64,000 nt of DNA from Blastomyces gilchristii SLH14081. Its lineage: Eukaryota > Ascomycota > Eurotiomycetes > Onygenales > Ajellomycetaceae. A model generated the notes under the pieces. That model ran no database searches and was not told where the DNA came from. It saw nothing but the letters and a program-made list of their open reading frames with translations. Positions 9,582-20,110 of the stretch are shown here, piece by piece. The stretch is taken from the NCBI RefSeq assembly GCF_000003855.2, contig NW_003101681.1:1470370-1534369 (forward strand), in the 5' to 3' direction. The number at the start of each line of letters is the position of its first letter. Positions within the stretch are counted from its first letter, which is position 1. The translations under genes were made by a program, and so were the position numbers.

Positions 9582-12579
9582 TCTAGAAGTAAGTTAATTT
9601 CGGTATGTGGGGGGATGGGAAAAAGCTCGCATAGAGCGCTTTGAATGGTACGCTCCGAAACTATACACAGGATGTGCGGTGTTTCCCTTCCATCTTGTTA
9701 TGATTGCTGAAGGCGGCGGGTGCAACAGCTGGAAACCCCGCTGCCTGGTGGGGTAATAACAATACGAAATTTTGCGCAGTTGGGCTATTTAAGTCTCGTA
9801 TCGATTGGTAATGTTGTGACGCACCCTACGCCATAACTGTTCCGTTTTTGGAACCCCACTCTATTTTGAATATTAATACCAACTTGTGTAACTTCTATGT
9901 GTTTGTCGATATTCCATTCTCTAGGAATTACATGTCTGGAAAATGTTGATACAAGACAACGCGGATGGGTTTCGCGTGTTGTTTTACTTGTGCGTCATCT
10001 TAACTATGCATTCCTGGATTTAGTTGAGGCTGGCATCTATCTTCCTGACGGATCCATGGATATACACCCAGGAAGGACGTTTGTTGCAGGCCAATGATTG
10101 TCCAGGCAGGAGAATCCAGACCAATGCAAAAAATTGGATCTACTGGTGAACCCATGGGAATGCAGAACCTATCTGCGGACTTTGGAAGCCATCCTCAAAC
10201 TTTTGTCTCTTGGATTATGACGATATTTCGGTGATTTGTCACAATCTCTATCCGCAGAAGCATGGCCGTAGAAAAGCTCTGCCCCTCAAAAATCAGCTTA
10301 CGTGATGATGATGATCATCATCATCATCTTGGACATCATCATCTTGGACACTTTCCGCAGAACATGTATCTTCAATGGGCTCCTTGAAAACATACCCCGT
10401 GGAAAGGCTAATGAGGAGAGGAAAATATATTTAAAAACCATCTACAACGTCCGCAGGATCAATCACCTACAGCCGGGTAATATCTCAGGACGTAAAAGGA
10501 TCGAACGCTGTCAGGGGCAAGCCGACGATGTAGAACTTCCAAGACGAGGGTGATTTGATTTGCCTAATGCCTAATGAACCCTTTTCATTCCAACTAAGTT
10601 TTTCTAAACCAGATGGGATGGATTGGATGGATTGACAACCGTCGGTCCCTGTTCTTAAAGAGTTCTGCTGCTGAAAACCAGGAAACATGGAAAACTAATA
10701 TCAAACTCACCAGTTTGTTAGTTGGTTATCACTGGAACAGGACAAGCAACCGCAGACGAGATTACGACACGATGTCAAGCGAATTAACGCACTATTTTGC
10801 TGGACAAAAAGACACTGCAGCCAGTCTCATTGCGACGCCACTGTTCATCCACCGCGCGATGGGAATCGACATTTCGAACGAACTGTGAGAAAGCAGAGAG
10901 ACATGGTTCCTCGCCGGATCCGGCCTGCCAGATGGTGAAAAACCAAATATGCTGACATATTTAGGACATTTTTTTTATGATATTATACGTAGAGGCAATA
11001 TTATTTTCAGTACGGCGCCATCCAGTATGCTTGTTTGAGTTAATGATAACTAGTTATTGGGTGGAATGTTAACGAAAAAAGAGAATGTTTATGGAAAAGC
11101 AAGTAGACAGGTTCTCCCGCTTTCTTTGTCTCAAGTCTTTTTCTTTCTTTTTTCTTTTTGCTCGTTTCTTTTCCGTGACTGTGCCACCCAGCTTGATAGC
11201 GGGGTCGTTGATTGCTTCTGACACCGCTGTAGATCGGATCTCTCCATCCAACCAACCCCTTCGCCAGGCGCGCCAACGAACAAGTTTCAGGAACAGGGCT
11301 CAAGAAGCAGGAACAGGAATGGCCAGTTATATATATCCCCAACCAGAGGATCGTGTTGGCAGGGCAGGAGGAGACTGGGCCTTTGCCCTGAGAGCCGTAG
11401 CCCATTTCCCGAGATTTTGTTTCGAAATACGAGCCACGAGTCGAGAGGGGAAGAAGAATAATGGTTGTGAAGACAATGATACTTGGCAGTTGGAACCATG
11501 TCAGATAAAATCAGATCAGCGGAAAAAACGAAAGAATTTTCTCTCGACTGAAGTCCGTTCAGAAATTTGTATTGCAAGAATCAGTCAGCCCTATAACTGT
11601 GTCCAGCAAAAGTCAAAATAAAGTATCATAGTAGTCAGGTTTAGAGTGTGGTAGAATTTGCGGGGAGGTGTCCCCTGCTATCTACTACCCCAGCATGCCC
11701 AGCCTAGGTAGATAATTTCAGGGAGTGTCGAGAAGAGGCTGAAATGAGGCGAGCGTTGATGTATAGGTATCTTTTGTTGGCGGTTGGCGGTTGGCGGTTG
11801 GCGGCTGGGCAAGCTGGCAAGCTGGCAATTTGGCAGTTTGGCAGTTTTTGGCAGATGGATTTGCCCCAATCCAATGCAACCATATCCGGACACAAGATAA
11901 TCCAGGCCGAGACAACCAGCGGTCCAAACAACATGACATATCATTGCCGGAGGCTCCACGGTGCCTGGTACCTAGGGACGCGGGGCGACTAGGCCCAACA
12001 CGGCTAGGGCCGGAGGTGGTGAGAGTGTTTGTGGTAGGAGCGAGTGAGACCTACGCCGGCTGCCCCTTCCTGTTTCGCAGCGCCCGTCTCGCGGTTCCCC
12101 TGTGTGTGCCTGCGGCGAGTCTGTGGGCGAGGCTCCTCCTGCCTGGCCGGGCTAGTCTGTCTCTCTTTTCCATCGCATCCAAACCTCATCTTCAACTTTA
12201 ACTTTAACTTCACCTCCTCTCCATGTCTATCCACTCTACACGCCCACCGCCACGTAACACCTCTTCATCTAAACGGCTTGCTTTCAACGGTTCCAAGTCT
12301 CGCTTTGACCCCTGATAACGCGTTGTCTTATTTTATTATCCTAACTTAACCCTCTCCCACTCTCCCGCTCTCCCACTCTTCCACTCTTCCCACCCTGGGT
12401 ACCCAACAATGCCCGAATGTACCCTCTCTGGGAATACCGTCGCGGTGTTGCCGCCATCCTTCATTCTGACCTCACACTGAACCTGGTGTAGTTGGTCCTC
12501 AAAAGACACACTCTGTGTGCCCCTTTGATTTATATTATCCGTTGTACTGTACTGTGTTCCGCGTTGAAAATCTATCGCC
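9582..12579. other. 3-kb gene-free interval
   Basis: No gene could be supported on either strand. It holds a 22-bp perfect palindrome of GAT/ATC units (10304-10325), a run of GGC-containing tandem repeats (11777-11850), and pyrimidine-rich DNA with CCCACTCT-type repeats upstream of the 12580 gene (12350-12395), probably its promoter and leader. Confidence 0.5.
11777..11850. repeat. Tandem TTGGCGG then GGCAAGCT/GGCAGTTT repeats
   Basis: TTGGCGG repeats about four times and grades into GGCAAGCT and TTTGGCAG units. The tract stays open in several frames, so short frames across it are artefacts of the repeat. Confidence 0.8.
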
Positions 12580-14868
12580 ATGGCCATATGGCCCTTTGGC
12601 CGCCGTAGGAAGCGGCCCCGAAAGGCTGCGGATAACGAGGCTTTTTCGGGTTCTGCAGCACCTGCTGGCGGTGATGCTCTGGTACATGTACTCTCTCGTG
12701 GCTTTGGCGGCCATGGCTCCCATCAACATCAACCTAATTCCCATAGTTCCATCTCGGGCTCTGGAAAAGCTACCAGGAGAGGCAGCAAGCGGAGGAAACG
12801 AAATAATATCCCCCCTACAACAGCTTATGATCTACACCACCGTAACGACAACGACACTGTCCGTCTGACTGATTTACCTCCCGGTGCCATGTCCATCGCT
12901 TCCGCTCGCTTCCATCGTCAACCTGCTTCGGTTGATTCTTCTCTCTCGAGGAACTTTGCCTTATCGCCCTCCAACTATCACTACTCCCCAAGCACCGCCT
13001 CGCAGACGAGCCTTGGACAAGCTGCTCCAACACTACACGGTCGCCGGACCAGCACCGAAGCTACCATATTCAAACTGAAACCTTCAAAATGCAGACGGAA
13101 TGATTATTCGAGGGAGTTGGAAATTAAAAATATGACCAGCCACGTGACTGTCCTACGACGACCTTCTATTGTGTCCCCTCCCATGCAGTGGTGGGAGTCC
13201 AACAAGCGAGGGACGAGAAACATAAAAACTGCTCATGGGCCGGTATCTTCCCAAGTCTCTCTACACGTTGATTCGGGTCGAAGCTCCCCCTTTGATATGG
13301 AGTCATGTGCATTCAAAATCAGCTCTTTCGCGGCTTTGACACCGCGGCCAATTCTGAGATATGCGGAACAACCGCGGTACGGACTGGAGACAAGGGGTCA
13401 TTCTCGAGCATCCACAAAGAAAGACTGGAGACAGGTTATCCCGGCGGAAGATCTTACACGTATATCCCGCATCCACGATCTAGCAGATGATATGGATGCT
13501 AGTGCTTTGAAAGAGCTGATGGAAAGAGATCGCCGACGAAAGGAAATGAAGCGGCTAGCTGACCAACAGAAGCTTCAGAGAAAACTACAAAGAAGAGCAG
13601 ACTTCCAGCGTGAACATGAACGACGCAATCCTCCAGTACCATCGCAACTTGCAACTTCAGGAGATGGCGTTGGGCTCCCTGCTAGTCGTGTACATGGTGC
13701 TACCGAAAAGATTGGTGTGACTCTTTCAAGCCGTATTGCAAATGCCGTGAAGGCCACTGCTTCTTCAGAGTCATGGCTACGAGACCCATCCAAGGAAAGT
13801 CTACACGATACACCCTCTCGTCCGAAGGACCAAACCTTGTCAAGGGTAAATGGAAGTTCTGCTGTATGTTGCTCGCCGCGAGGGCGTTCAAGTAACATCA
13901 GCCGCGATATTAGCATGTCGGGGATGAGTTGTCAGCATTCTATTGAGCTAAGCCACGGGGCCAAAGCCGCGGACAAACTAGGTGCTTCTCAGGCCCCAGA
14001 GACCGCACGAGGATCGGCAGGAGATATGCCTACACAGAATTCTGAACTCGAGAAGGGTCATTCCGATAGCGCTGGAAAGCTTTCAACCTCGTGGACTGCC
14101 TTCTTCCGACGGGGGGGTTCTCGATTTCGACGGCCAAATGCGGAGCGGACAAAGACACCATCAGAGTTTTCAATCCCATCCAGAGAATCGTTTCAAAGAA
14201 TCAACCAGCAGCCAGCATCAGCGCAACCCATTCCGATTCCGGACCGAAGCTACTTGCGCCCCAAAATGCCTCCTCGATCCCAGTCCAAATTTACAGAACA
14301 TTTTACCGAGCCAATTACTAAATTCCCACCTCCTCCCGGGCGCGATTTCCAATCGTCAAGCGACCCTCAGCTTTCGTCTGCCGCTGTTGGATTACCCATT
14401 GCGGGTATTACTGCTAATAATGAGCATTACAACGTGGACAGGGATTCTGCCGTTGTTACGTTTGAACAGTGTGACTGCAACCGTTCATCTGGGGCCGGCA
14501 GCCCAGAAACCAATGCTGAGAGCATCTTTCTCGCCCACTCACTCGCCTCTATAAACTCTGAGGGTTCGTGGCTTTCCGGGAGACCCTCCCGGCGCCTCTC
14601 TCAGCCCCCGAAGAATTCAAGCAGCGCGAATTCCACTAAAGAGATTCTAGACGAGTATGAAGAATACAAGTATAGGGTTGATAACGATTATGACCCTCAA
14701 CCACCTATCCCTTTAGAGGAAGCCGTCAATGAGAACGAAACGCTTCATGCCAGCGTCGGAAAACGCGCTCTTCTCGTCCGCCCAGACCACCGGCAATTCT
14801 CCAACAAGGACAATATCATCGTCGACGACAACCACAAGCACCTTTACATGGAAACAGAAGGAGTTTGA
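12580..14868 (+). CDS. Large disordered fungal protein of unknown function, frame ended by an in-frame TGA
   Basis: A 762-aa frame starting in good context (gccATGGcc). The sequence is basic and Ser/Pro-rich and mostly disordered, with a conserved-looking helical block at residues about 280-350 (KDWRQVIPAEDLTRISRIHD, LADDMDASALKELMERDRRR, KEMKRLADQQKLQRKLQRR). I recall similar blocks in proteins of other Eurotiomycetes but know no function. The N-terminus (MAIWPFGRRRKRPRKA) could be a nuclear or membrane-binding basic patch. The stop TGA at 14866-14868 is followed, in the same frame and without other stops, by 68 more codons that read as the natural C-terminus (next feature). The functional length is therefore uncertain: 762 aa if truncated, about 831 if the TGA is read through, spliced out or an error. 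Confidence 0.8.
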   Translation: MAIWPFGRRRKRPRKAADNEAFSGSAAPAGGDALVHVLSRGFGGHGSHQHQPNSHSSISGSGKATRRGSKRRKRNNIPPTTAYDLHHRNDNDTVRLTDLPPGAMSIASARFHRQPASVDSSLSRNFALSPSNYHYSPSTASQTSLGQAAPTLHGRRTSTEATIFKLKPSKCRRNDYSRELEIKNMTSHVTVLRRPSIVSPPMQWWESNKRGTRNIKTAHGPVSSQVSLHVDSGRSSPFDMESCAFKISSFAALTPRPILRYAEQPRYGLETRGHSRASTKKDWRQVIPAEDLTRISRIHDLADDMDASALKELMERDRRRKEMKRLADQQKLQRKLQRRADFQREHERRNPPVPSQLATSGDGVGLPASRVHGATEKIGVTLSSRIANAVKATASSESWLRDPSKESLHDTPSRPKDQTLSRVNGSSAVCCSPRGRSSNISRDISMSGMSCQHSIELSHGAKAADKLGASQAPETARGSAGDMPTQNSELEKGHSDSAGKLSTSWTAFFRRGGSRFRRPNAERTKTPSEFSIPSRESFQRINQQPASAQPIPIPDRSYLRPKMPPRSQSKFTEHFTEPITKFPPPPGRDFQSSSDPQLSSAAVGLPIAGITANNEHYNVDRDSAVVTFEQCDCNRSSGAGSPETNAESIFLAHSLASINSEGSWLSGRPSRRLSQPPKNSSSANSTKEILDEYEEYKYRVDNDYDPQPPIPLEEAVNENETLHASVGKRALLVRPDHRQFSNKDNIIVDDNHKHLYMETEGV

Positions 14869-15075
14869 GCAGACACTAACTCCCCTAGCCCAGATAGCCC
14901 GCTCGAAGCCGACCCGGAACTCGGTCGCGCGACTAGTGTGGATCTAGGGAGACAACATGCTCGCCACATTAGTTCCGGAAGTGCAAAGCTTTTGGAGATT
15001 CCACGGCGGCCGTCGGAGGCTAAGCGGCTTAGTGTTGATTCTGCAGGGAGTGGTGCGTTGCCCAAAGACGCGTAA
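14869..15075 (+). pseudogene. In-frame continuation of the 12580 gene beyond the TGA
   Basis: 68 sense codons then TAA at 15073-15075, in the same frame as the 762-aa protein. The peptide (starting ADTNSPSPDSPLEADPELGR; later HARHISSGSAKLLEIPRRPS) matches the upstream protein in style: Ser/Pro-rich with basic patches. CCACGGCGG-type codon use is also gene-like. I found no believable intron that would remove only the TGA; GT..AG pairs there are about 10-26 nt apart, too short. A CTAAC box followed by CCTAG/CCCAG does lie just after the TGA, so a longer unannotated intron with a weak donor cannot be excluded. Confidence 0.6.
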
Positions 15076-15316
15076 CGCTGTGGTTGGGTTGAGTGAGCAG
15101 TGGTGGAAGGAGAGAAGTGTGGGATGGAAGGAGCTGATGGTGGAGATGATTGATGACAACGACGAAGAAGCATTGAAGGAGGAGAAGAAGAAGATCTTCT
15201 CGAACTGAATTATCAGGCAAGCCCGCCCACATTCCTTTAGTTTTGGTTTTATATTTTTCCTTGGTGCGATATTTTTCGGAGAATGGATTATACACAATAG
15301 TGTTGTCACTAAAATG

Positions 15317-15351
<35 letters not shown>

Positions 15352-15406
15352 ATGGTGCGATATTTTTCGGAGAATGGATTATACACAATAGTGTGTCGTG
15401 GAATGG

Positions 15407-15444
<38 letters not shown>

Positions 15445-17205
15445 ATGATAAAAAGAAAAAAGAATGATAAAAAGAAAATGAAAAGAAAATGGAAAAAAGG
15501 CAAGGAAAAGAAGAAACAAAAAGAACCTATGAAAAAAAGGCGAGGAGGAAAAAACTCAACTTGTCAACAATGCCAAGGTTAACAGCAGACTGACCACACT
15601 CATTTATTATTATTTCCTTGAATCTCTCATCTCTCAACCACTTTTTCTTTTGTTATCTCTTCACTTTCAACTCCATACACTATTTTGGGCTTTGTCATGA
15701 TAATTCAGGTGGAGAATCACACTTTTTCATCTATTTATCTTTGCTTTTCATGAAATTTACAAATGATTCATCTTTCACATGAAAATGTCTTTTTGCTACA
15801 CTTGCATCATTTATACATTATCACTTCTTCTATTAAGTCTGCATAATTAGGCTTTGTTTGACACTTTCTCTACAATTCTGTCTGTTTTCTGATTCTACTC
15901 TCAAGTATTTTGCTTTGATTATTGATTCTTCCTGTTCTCACCCTTGTCTCATTTTCACTCTGGTTCTTTTCTTCTGTGCGGATTTCACTACTATTCCCCA
16001 TCCTGTTTTTTTTTTTTTTTTTTTTTTTTTTTTGGGGGGGGGAGGGGTTAAGTTCTTTCAGTGTGTGTCTTTCTTGATTTACTTCTTTCAGAAATTGGGG
16101 GAAAGGGAAATAGCCGTAGCAGTAGTGGCTTGTTATTTGGAATAGGGAAGGGATATTTGAATATTAGGGAAACTGAGAATGGAAATGGAAATGAAATGAA
16201 TTTCAATGAGAGCAGTTTAGTTAAGTTACAGTTACATACATGTGTGAACAGGACATGTGAATATAATAAATGGATTAGATCTGAACTGGAAGAAAATGAC
16301 TAGAATGAGCATTCCCTCTCAAGGATATTTGATTTACTTCATTGTTGTATTTATAATAAAAGAGTCTGTCTGCTCGAAGGCTCTTCATCACCATCAAATC
16401 ATTAAGGTGTGGCGCACGCAAGTACAGTACAGTACGGTGCGTAATAACACCATACCCAGCCTGGCATGTATCTCCGATGTCACGCGCGGTTCGGTTCTGT
16501 TTACCACCAACCGCGACCTATTATTATTTATTTTTATTTTCAAGAATGTATTTTCTATTTTCTTCTCTTTTCCCTCTTGATCGAAGCTCAATCAATCAAA
16601 TCAATTAAACAAAATCATCACTGTGATTTCAAATCGAAGAACCCGAGACAACTCCGGTATAAACAACGCCCCTGCTATTATAACTAACTACCTACCATTG
16701 TTATGATTACACACACACCTGCTACCGGCAACACCACGAACGCAGTTAACTAAAAGAATTGCGAAATCCTCTCTGTCTCTCTCTCCGTCCCCCGTTCGCA
16801 TCGGTCGGCAGCACCCGAGATACTCCGGTTCCTCGCACTTCTCCGACATCCCGAATCATAAATATAAATACGGGGAAGCCAGTCGATTGATTTGGAATCA
16901 TCCTGGCTCACAATTTGGAAAATTAAAAATAAAATATAATAAAATATAATAAAAATAATAAAAATAATAAAAATAATAAAATATATATAAAAAAGAAAGA
17001 AAGAAGAAAGAAAGAAAATACAAAATACAAAAAACAAAAATAAAAATAAAAAATAAAGAAAAAATAAAAATAAAAATAAAACTAAAAACCAAAAAAACCA
17101 AAAAACCAAAAAAACAAGAAGACAAGGGGGGCGGCTGTGAATCCAAAGATTAATAAAAATATTACAATTTCCATATAAGTGGTTAACCCAGCAAACAGCA
17201 ACAGG
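15076..17205. other. Low-complexity intergenic region
   Basis: 2.1 kb without a supportable gene. It includes the poly(A) duplication (15262-15442), a CpG-free AT-rich stretch (about 15604-15978), T28 followed by G-run (16006-16042), CAGTACAGTACAGTAC (about 16421), and an A/T simple-sequence block (16917-17110). The block just upstream of 17206 is the thioredoxin promoter. Confidence 0.5.
15262..15442 (+). repeat. Tandem duplication of a 42-bp block plus poly(A)
   Basis: A 42-bp sequence at 15262-15303 is repeated exactly at 15353-15394. Each copy is followed by 11-13 divergent bases and an A-run (A33 at 15317-15349; about A36 at 15407-15442). The unit is about 91 bp, in the 3' flank of the 12580 gene. 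Confidence 0.9.
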
Positions 17206-17711
17206 ATGCTCCCGAAGACGTCATCGCGGGCTCTCTTTCTGCACACAATTCAACATCATCAACCACGCCAACCCCTCTTCACCACTTCCACTTCCACTTC
17301 CACTTCCACTTCCACTTCCACTTCCACTTCCATTTCCACTTCCACCACTCTCACCACTCTCACCACCACCACCACCACCACCACTCCTCCTCCTTCCGCC
17401 CCACTACGCCTATATAACTCGCTCCGCCCCTTGTCGTTCTTCCTGCGCACGACATCTACCTCCATAGCATCAGCCTCTGCTTCCTCGCTGAGTACCAATC
17501 GCTCCTTCACCTCTTCCGCCCGTGCCAGCTTTAGACCTACCGCCGGCACCATGGTTGTTCATAATCTGAAAGAGTGAGTGTGGTTTTTATTTATTTATTT
17601 ATTTATGGTTGTGGTTGTGGTTGTGGTTAATAGTTATCCACTCCCATCCCATCTCCATCTCCATCTCCATCTCCATCCCCATCCCATCATCCCATCATCC
17701 CATCCCAACCG

Positions 17712-17745
<34 letters not shown>

Positions 17746-18109
17746 AAATATACAACTAACCCCCCCAAACAGCCGCGCCTCCTTCGACTCCGCCGTCGCA
17801 ACAACCACCCCCGCCAGCACCGCCAGCACCGGCCAGCCCCCCAAACCGCTAATCGTCGTCGACTGCTACGCCACCTGGTGCGGCCCCTGCAAAGCCATCG
17901 CCCCCAAACTCGTCGAGTTCTCCGACACATACCCAAACGTTGGCTTCTACAAGGTCGACGTCGACGAGTGCCCGGACATCGCGCAGGAGCTGGGCGTGCG
18001 CGCCATGCCGACCTTCATCTTCTTCAAGGACGGCCAGAAGGTCGATGAGGTGCTCGGGGCGATGCCCGCGGCGATTCTGGCGGCCATTAATAAGCATGTT
18101 TCGTCGTGA
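17206..18109 (+). CDS. Thioredoxin with N-terminal mitochondrial-type extension
   Basis: Exons 17206..17573 and 17773..18109 give 234 aa. The splice restores [16 protein letters not shown]. The catalytic domain has the active site ATWCGPCKA (W158, C159, C162), [20 protein letters not shown] with the conserved cis-Pro, and [14 protein letters not shown], ending INKHVSS. It reduces protein disulphides using thioredoxin reductase and NADPH. The 115-residue extension is rich in Ser/Thr/Arg with no acidic residues ([31 protein letters not shown]) and contains a coded Ser-Thr microsatellite, consistent with a mitochondrial presequence. An in-frame ATG at 17551 (accATGG, strong context) would give a 119-aa standard thioredoxin, so dual targeting by alternative starts is plausible. 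The 199-bp intron holds TTTA, GTGGTT and CCATCT repeats and a run of over 30 A. Confidence 0.94.
17281..17380 (+). repeat. CCACTT hexamer and CCA microsatellites inside the thioredoxin leader
   Basis: About eight to nine near-perfect TTCCAC units followed by CACCAC units, encoding alternating Ser-Thr and then poly-Thr in the presequence. Confidence 0.9.
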
Positions 18110-18182
18110 GTGTGTGAGTGTTTGGGGGTGGAGGGGAAAAAGGAGGGAGGTTGAATGGTATATTCTGGTTTTGGCTGCTTTT

Positions 18183-18231
<49 letters not shown>

Positions 18232-20110
18232 TTTTTTTTGTATACTTAGTATGGAATGGTTTCCCGGTGAGGGATTGGGAATGGGAAATGTGGTAAATTA
18301 CATATGATATAAAAAAAAAAACCGGAGACAGAAGAAAATAACAAGGATGTGATTTGATTTTAATATCTTGAATATGAATGATAGATATTTGTATTAATCA
18401 GAAAAGGGAAGAAATGAGTGAATCATATTTAAAACAGTGATCTCATATATACTATAACTACTGTGTTGTATCATATGAGTATTCTAGATTCACTCTTTTT
18501 AACTAAAGAATTACTGATGTGATTGAAGACTGAGATGAATCATCAAAAGAATGAAGAGCACTTGAAAAGTAAGTTATGACTTGAATTTTACACTTTCACT
18601 TTATTCTTTTCTTTCAATGTTCTCTACTTTCTGATGAAGATGATGATAAAGATGAATGGTTTGATTGATTGTTATTCTAATCTGATCAACAGCGCATTCT
18701 ATATTAGTCACGTAGCTCCATATTATACAGCCAATGTATAAGAGTAAAACTCACCCCTCTTTACTTCATCTAATGACTGTGTAGAATGAAGGAAAAATGA
18801 GAAAAAGAAGAGAAAAGAAAGAAAAGAATATAATATCACTCTCTGAGTAGTTAGGTTTTACATTTACTATATCTCTATGAACTGCATCACACACCTGGAA
18901 CAGACAGAGAGAGACAAAAAAAAAAAAAAAAGAAAAAAAAAAAATTGATGAGAAGTACCTAAATCACAAGCGAAACTAAACAAAACACAAAGAGGTACAT
19001 GGAACAGCTTTCCCAAGACATGCATGCATTACCCTGAAAATGATGATGAAATGTACAGAAGATATGTATAGAGAAAAAAAAAAAAAAAAAATAGGGGGGG
19101 AGAAGGGGAATGTGATGATTGATGCAGTTTGACATGGTTTGAACAGGGACAGAAGGGGAATAAGAGGAAGAGACAGTAGGCAGAGGGTATTAAAAAAGAA
19201 AAGTGAAAACAAAACATGTTATAAGAGATTTAAACACCAGACTGGGGAACCAAACATGAACATAGCGATCATCAAAAAAAAAAAAAAAAAAAAAAGGAAC
19301 AAAAAATGTATGGAAACAAAAAACCGCTCTCCACGTATGTGTATGGTCTGTTTATGATGGTGTATGGGTTTGTATCGGGGGGTGTAAGCGGGCGACGGAG
19401 ATTTTGTGTATCCATCCGCCAAAAAAGGCAAAGAAAAGAAAAGAAAAGACACAATGCGACGCCAATGCGATGATGATGATGAGCTAGTAGTTCAAACAAA
19501 TGAGTAAAATGGAAAGACATATAAAAAAAAGTGGAAACCTCGGAGCGTGGGAGTGTGTGTATGCATAAGAGGGATGGAGGGATACAAAAAGCGCAAGGAA
19601 AAAATTGAAAAAACTTCGTGGGACCATTATGCAGGAAAATAGAAATTATCACCCCAATGATGAAAACTCCGCGCTGAGAGATAAGATGGAATAGGATGAG
19701 ATGGGAGGCAGGTGACGAGGCGGAAAGGGGCGATGGGGGATGGGATAGCGGAAAGTGGCAAGGGAAAGATGAAAGGGATATAACAAATCGTTCAATATAG
19801 CGCCGTCATTATGAAAGGTGGAGACGGTGGGAGGCGGGAGAGGGAGAAGATAAATGGAGTAGGTGGACTTGCGACATGGGAGGATAGGATAGGATAGGAT
19901 AAAGGGAGCCACGGCGATAAATGCTTAAGCGGTAATGTATGATGGCACTGTGAGATGTGCCACGTGAAGGTAATATTCGGAGGTTGTTTATTGATGAAAT
20001 TTCAAGCGGTCTTAGTTGTATGTATGTATGTAATGTATGTACGGATGGATGCTGGTATGTATGGATGTGTGTAGCGTTGTTATATGTAAAGTTGCTCGGG
20101 TCCGTAGGTC
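18110..20110. other. Low-complexity intergenic region between thioredoxin and the OTU gene
   Basis: No supportable gene. It contains T44 (18187-18230), a CpG-free AT-rich stretch of about 370 bp (18324-18692), A-runs at 18918-18944, 19075-19091 and 19275-19295, a GATAG/GGATA repeat (19883-19903), and TGTATGTA repeats (about 20018-20070) near the end of the OTU gene. Confidence 0.5.
18187..18230. repeat. Poly(T) tract, 44 bases
   Basis: An uninterrupted T44 about 80 bp after the thioredoxin stop codon. Confidence 0.95.

Noticed and set aside
8638..9644. Several frames opposite the NECAP-like gene
   Set aside because: They mirror a GC-rich, uninterrupted gene with strong domain evidence on the other strand.
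15309..15582. Lys- or Phe-rich frames over the poly(A) tracts
   Set aside because: Products of homopolymers, not genes.
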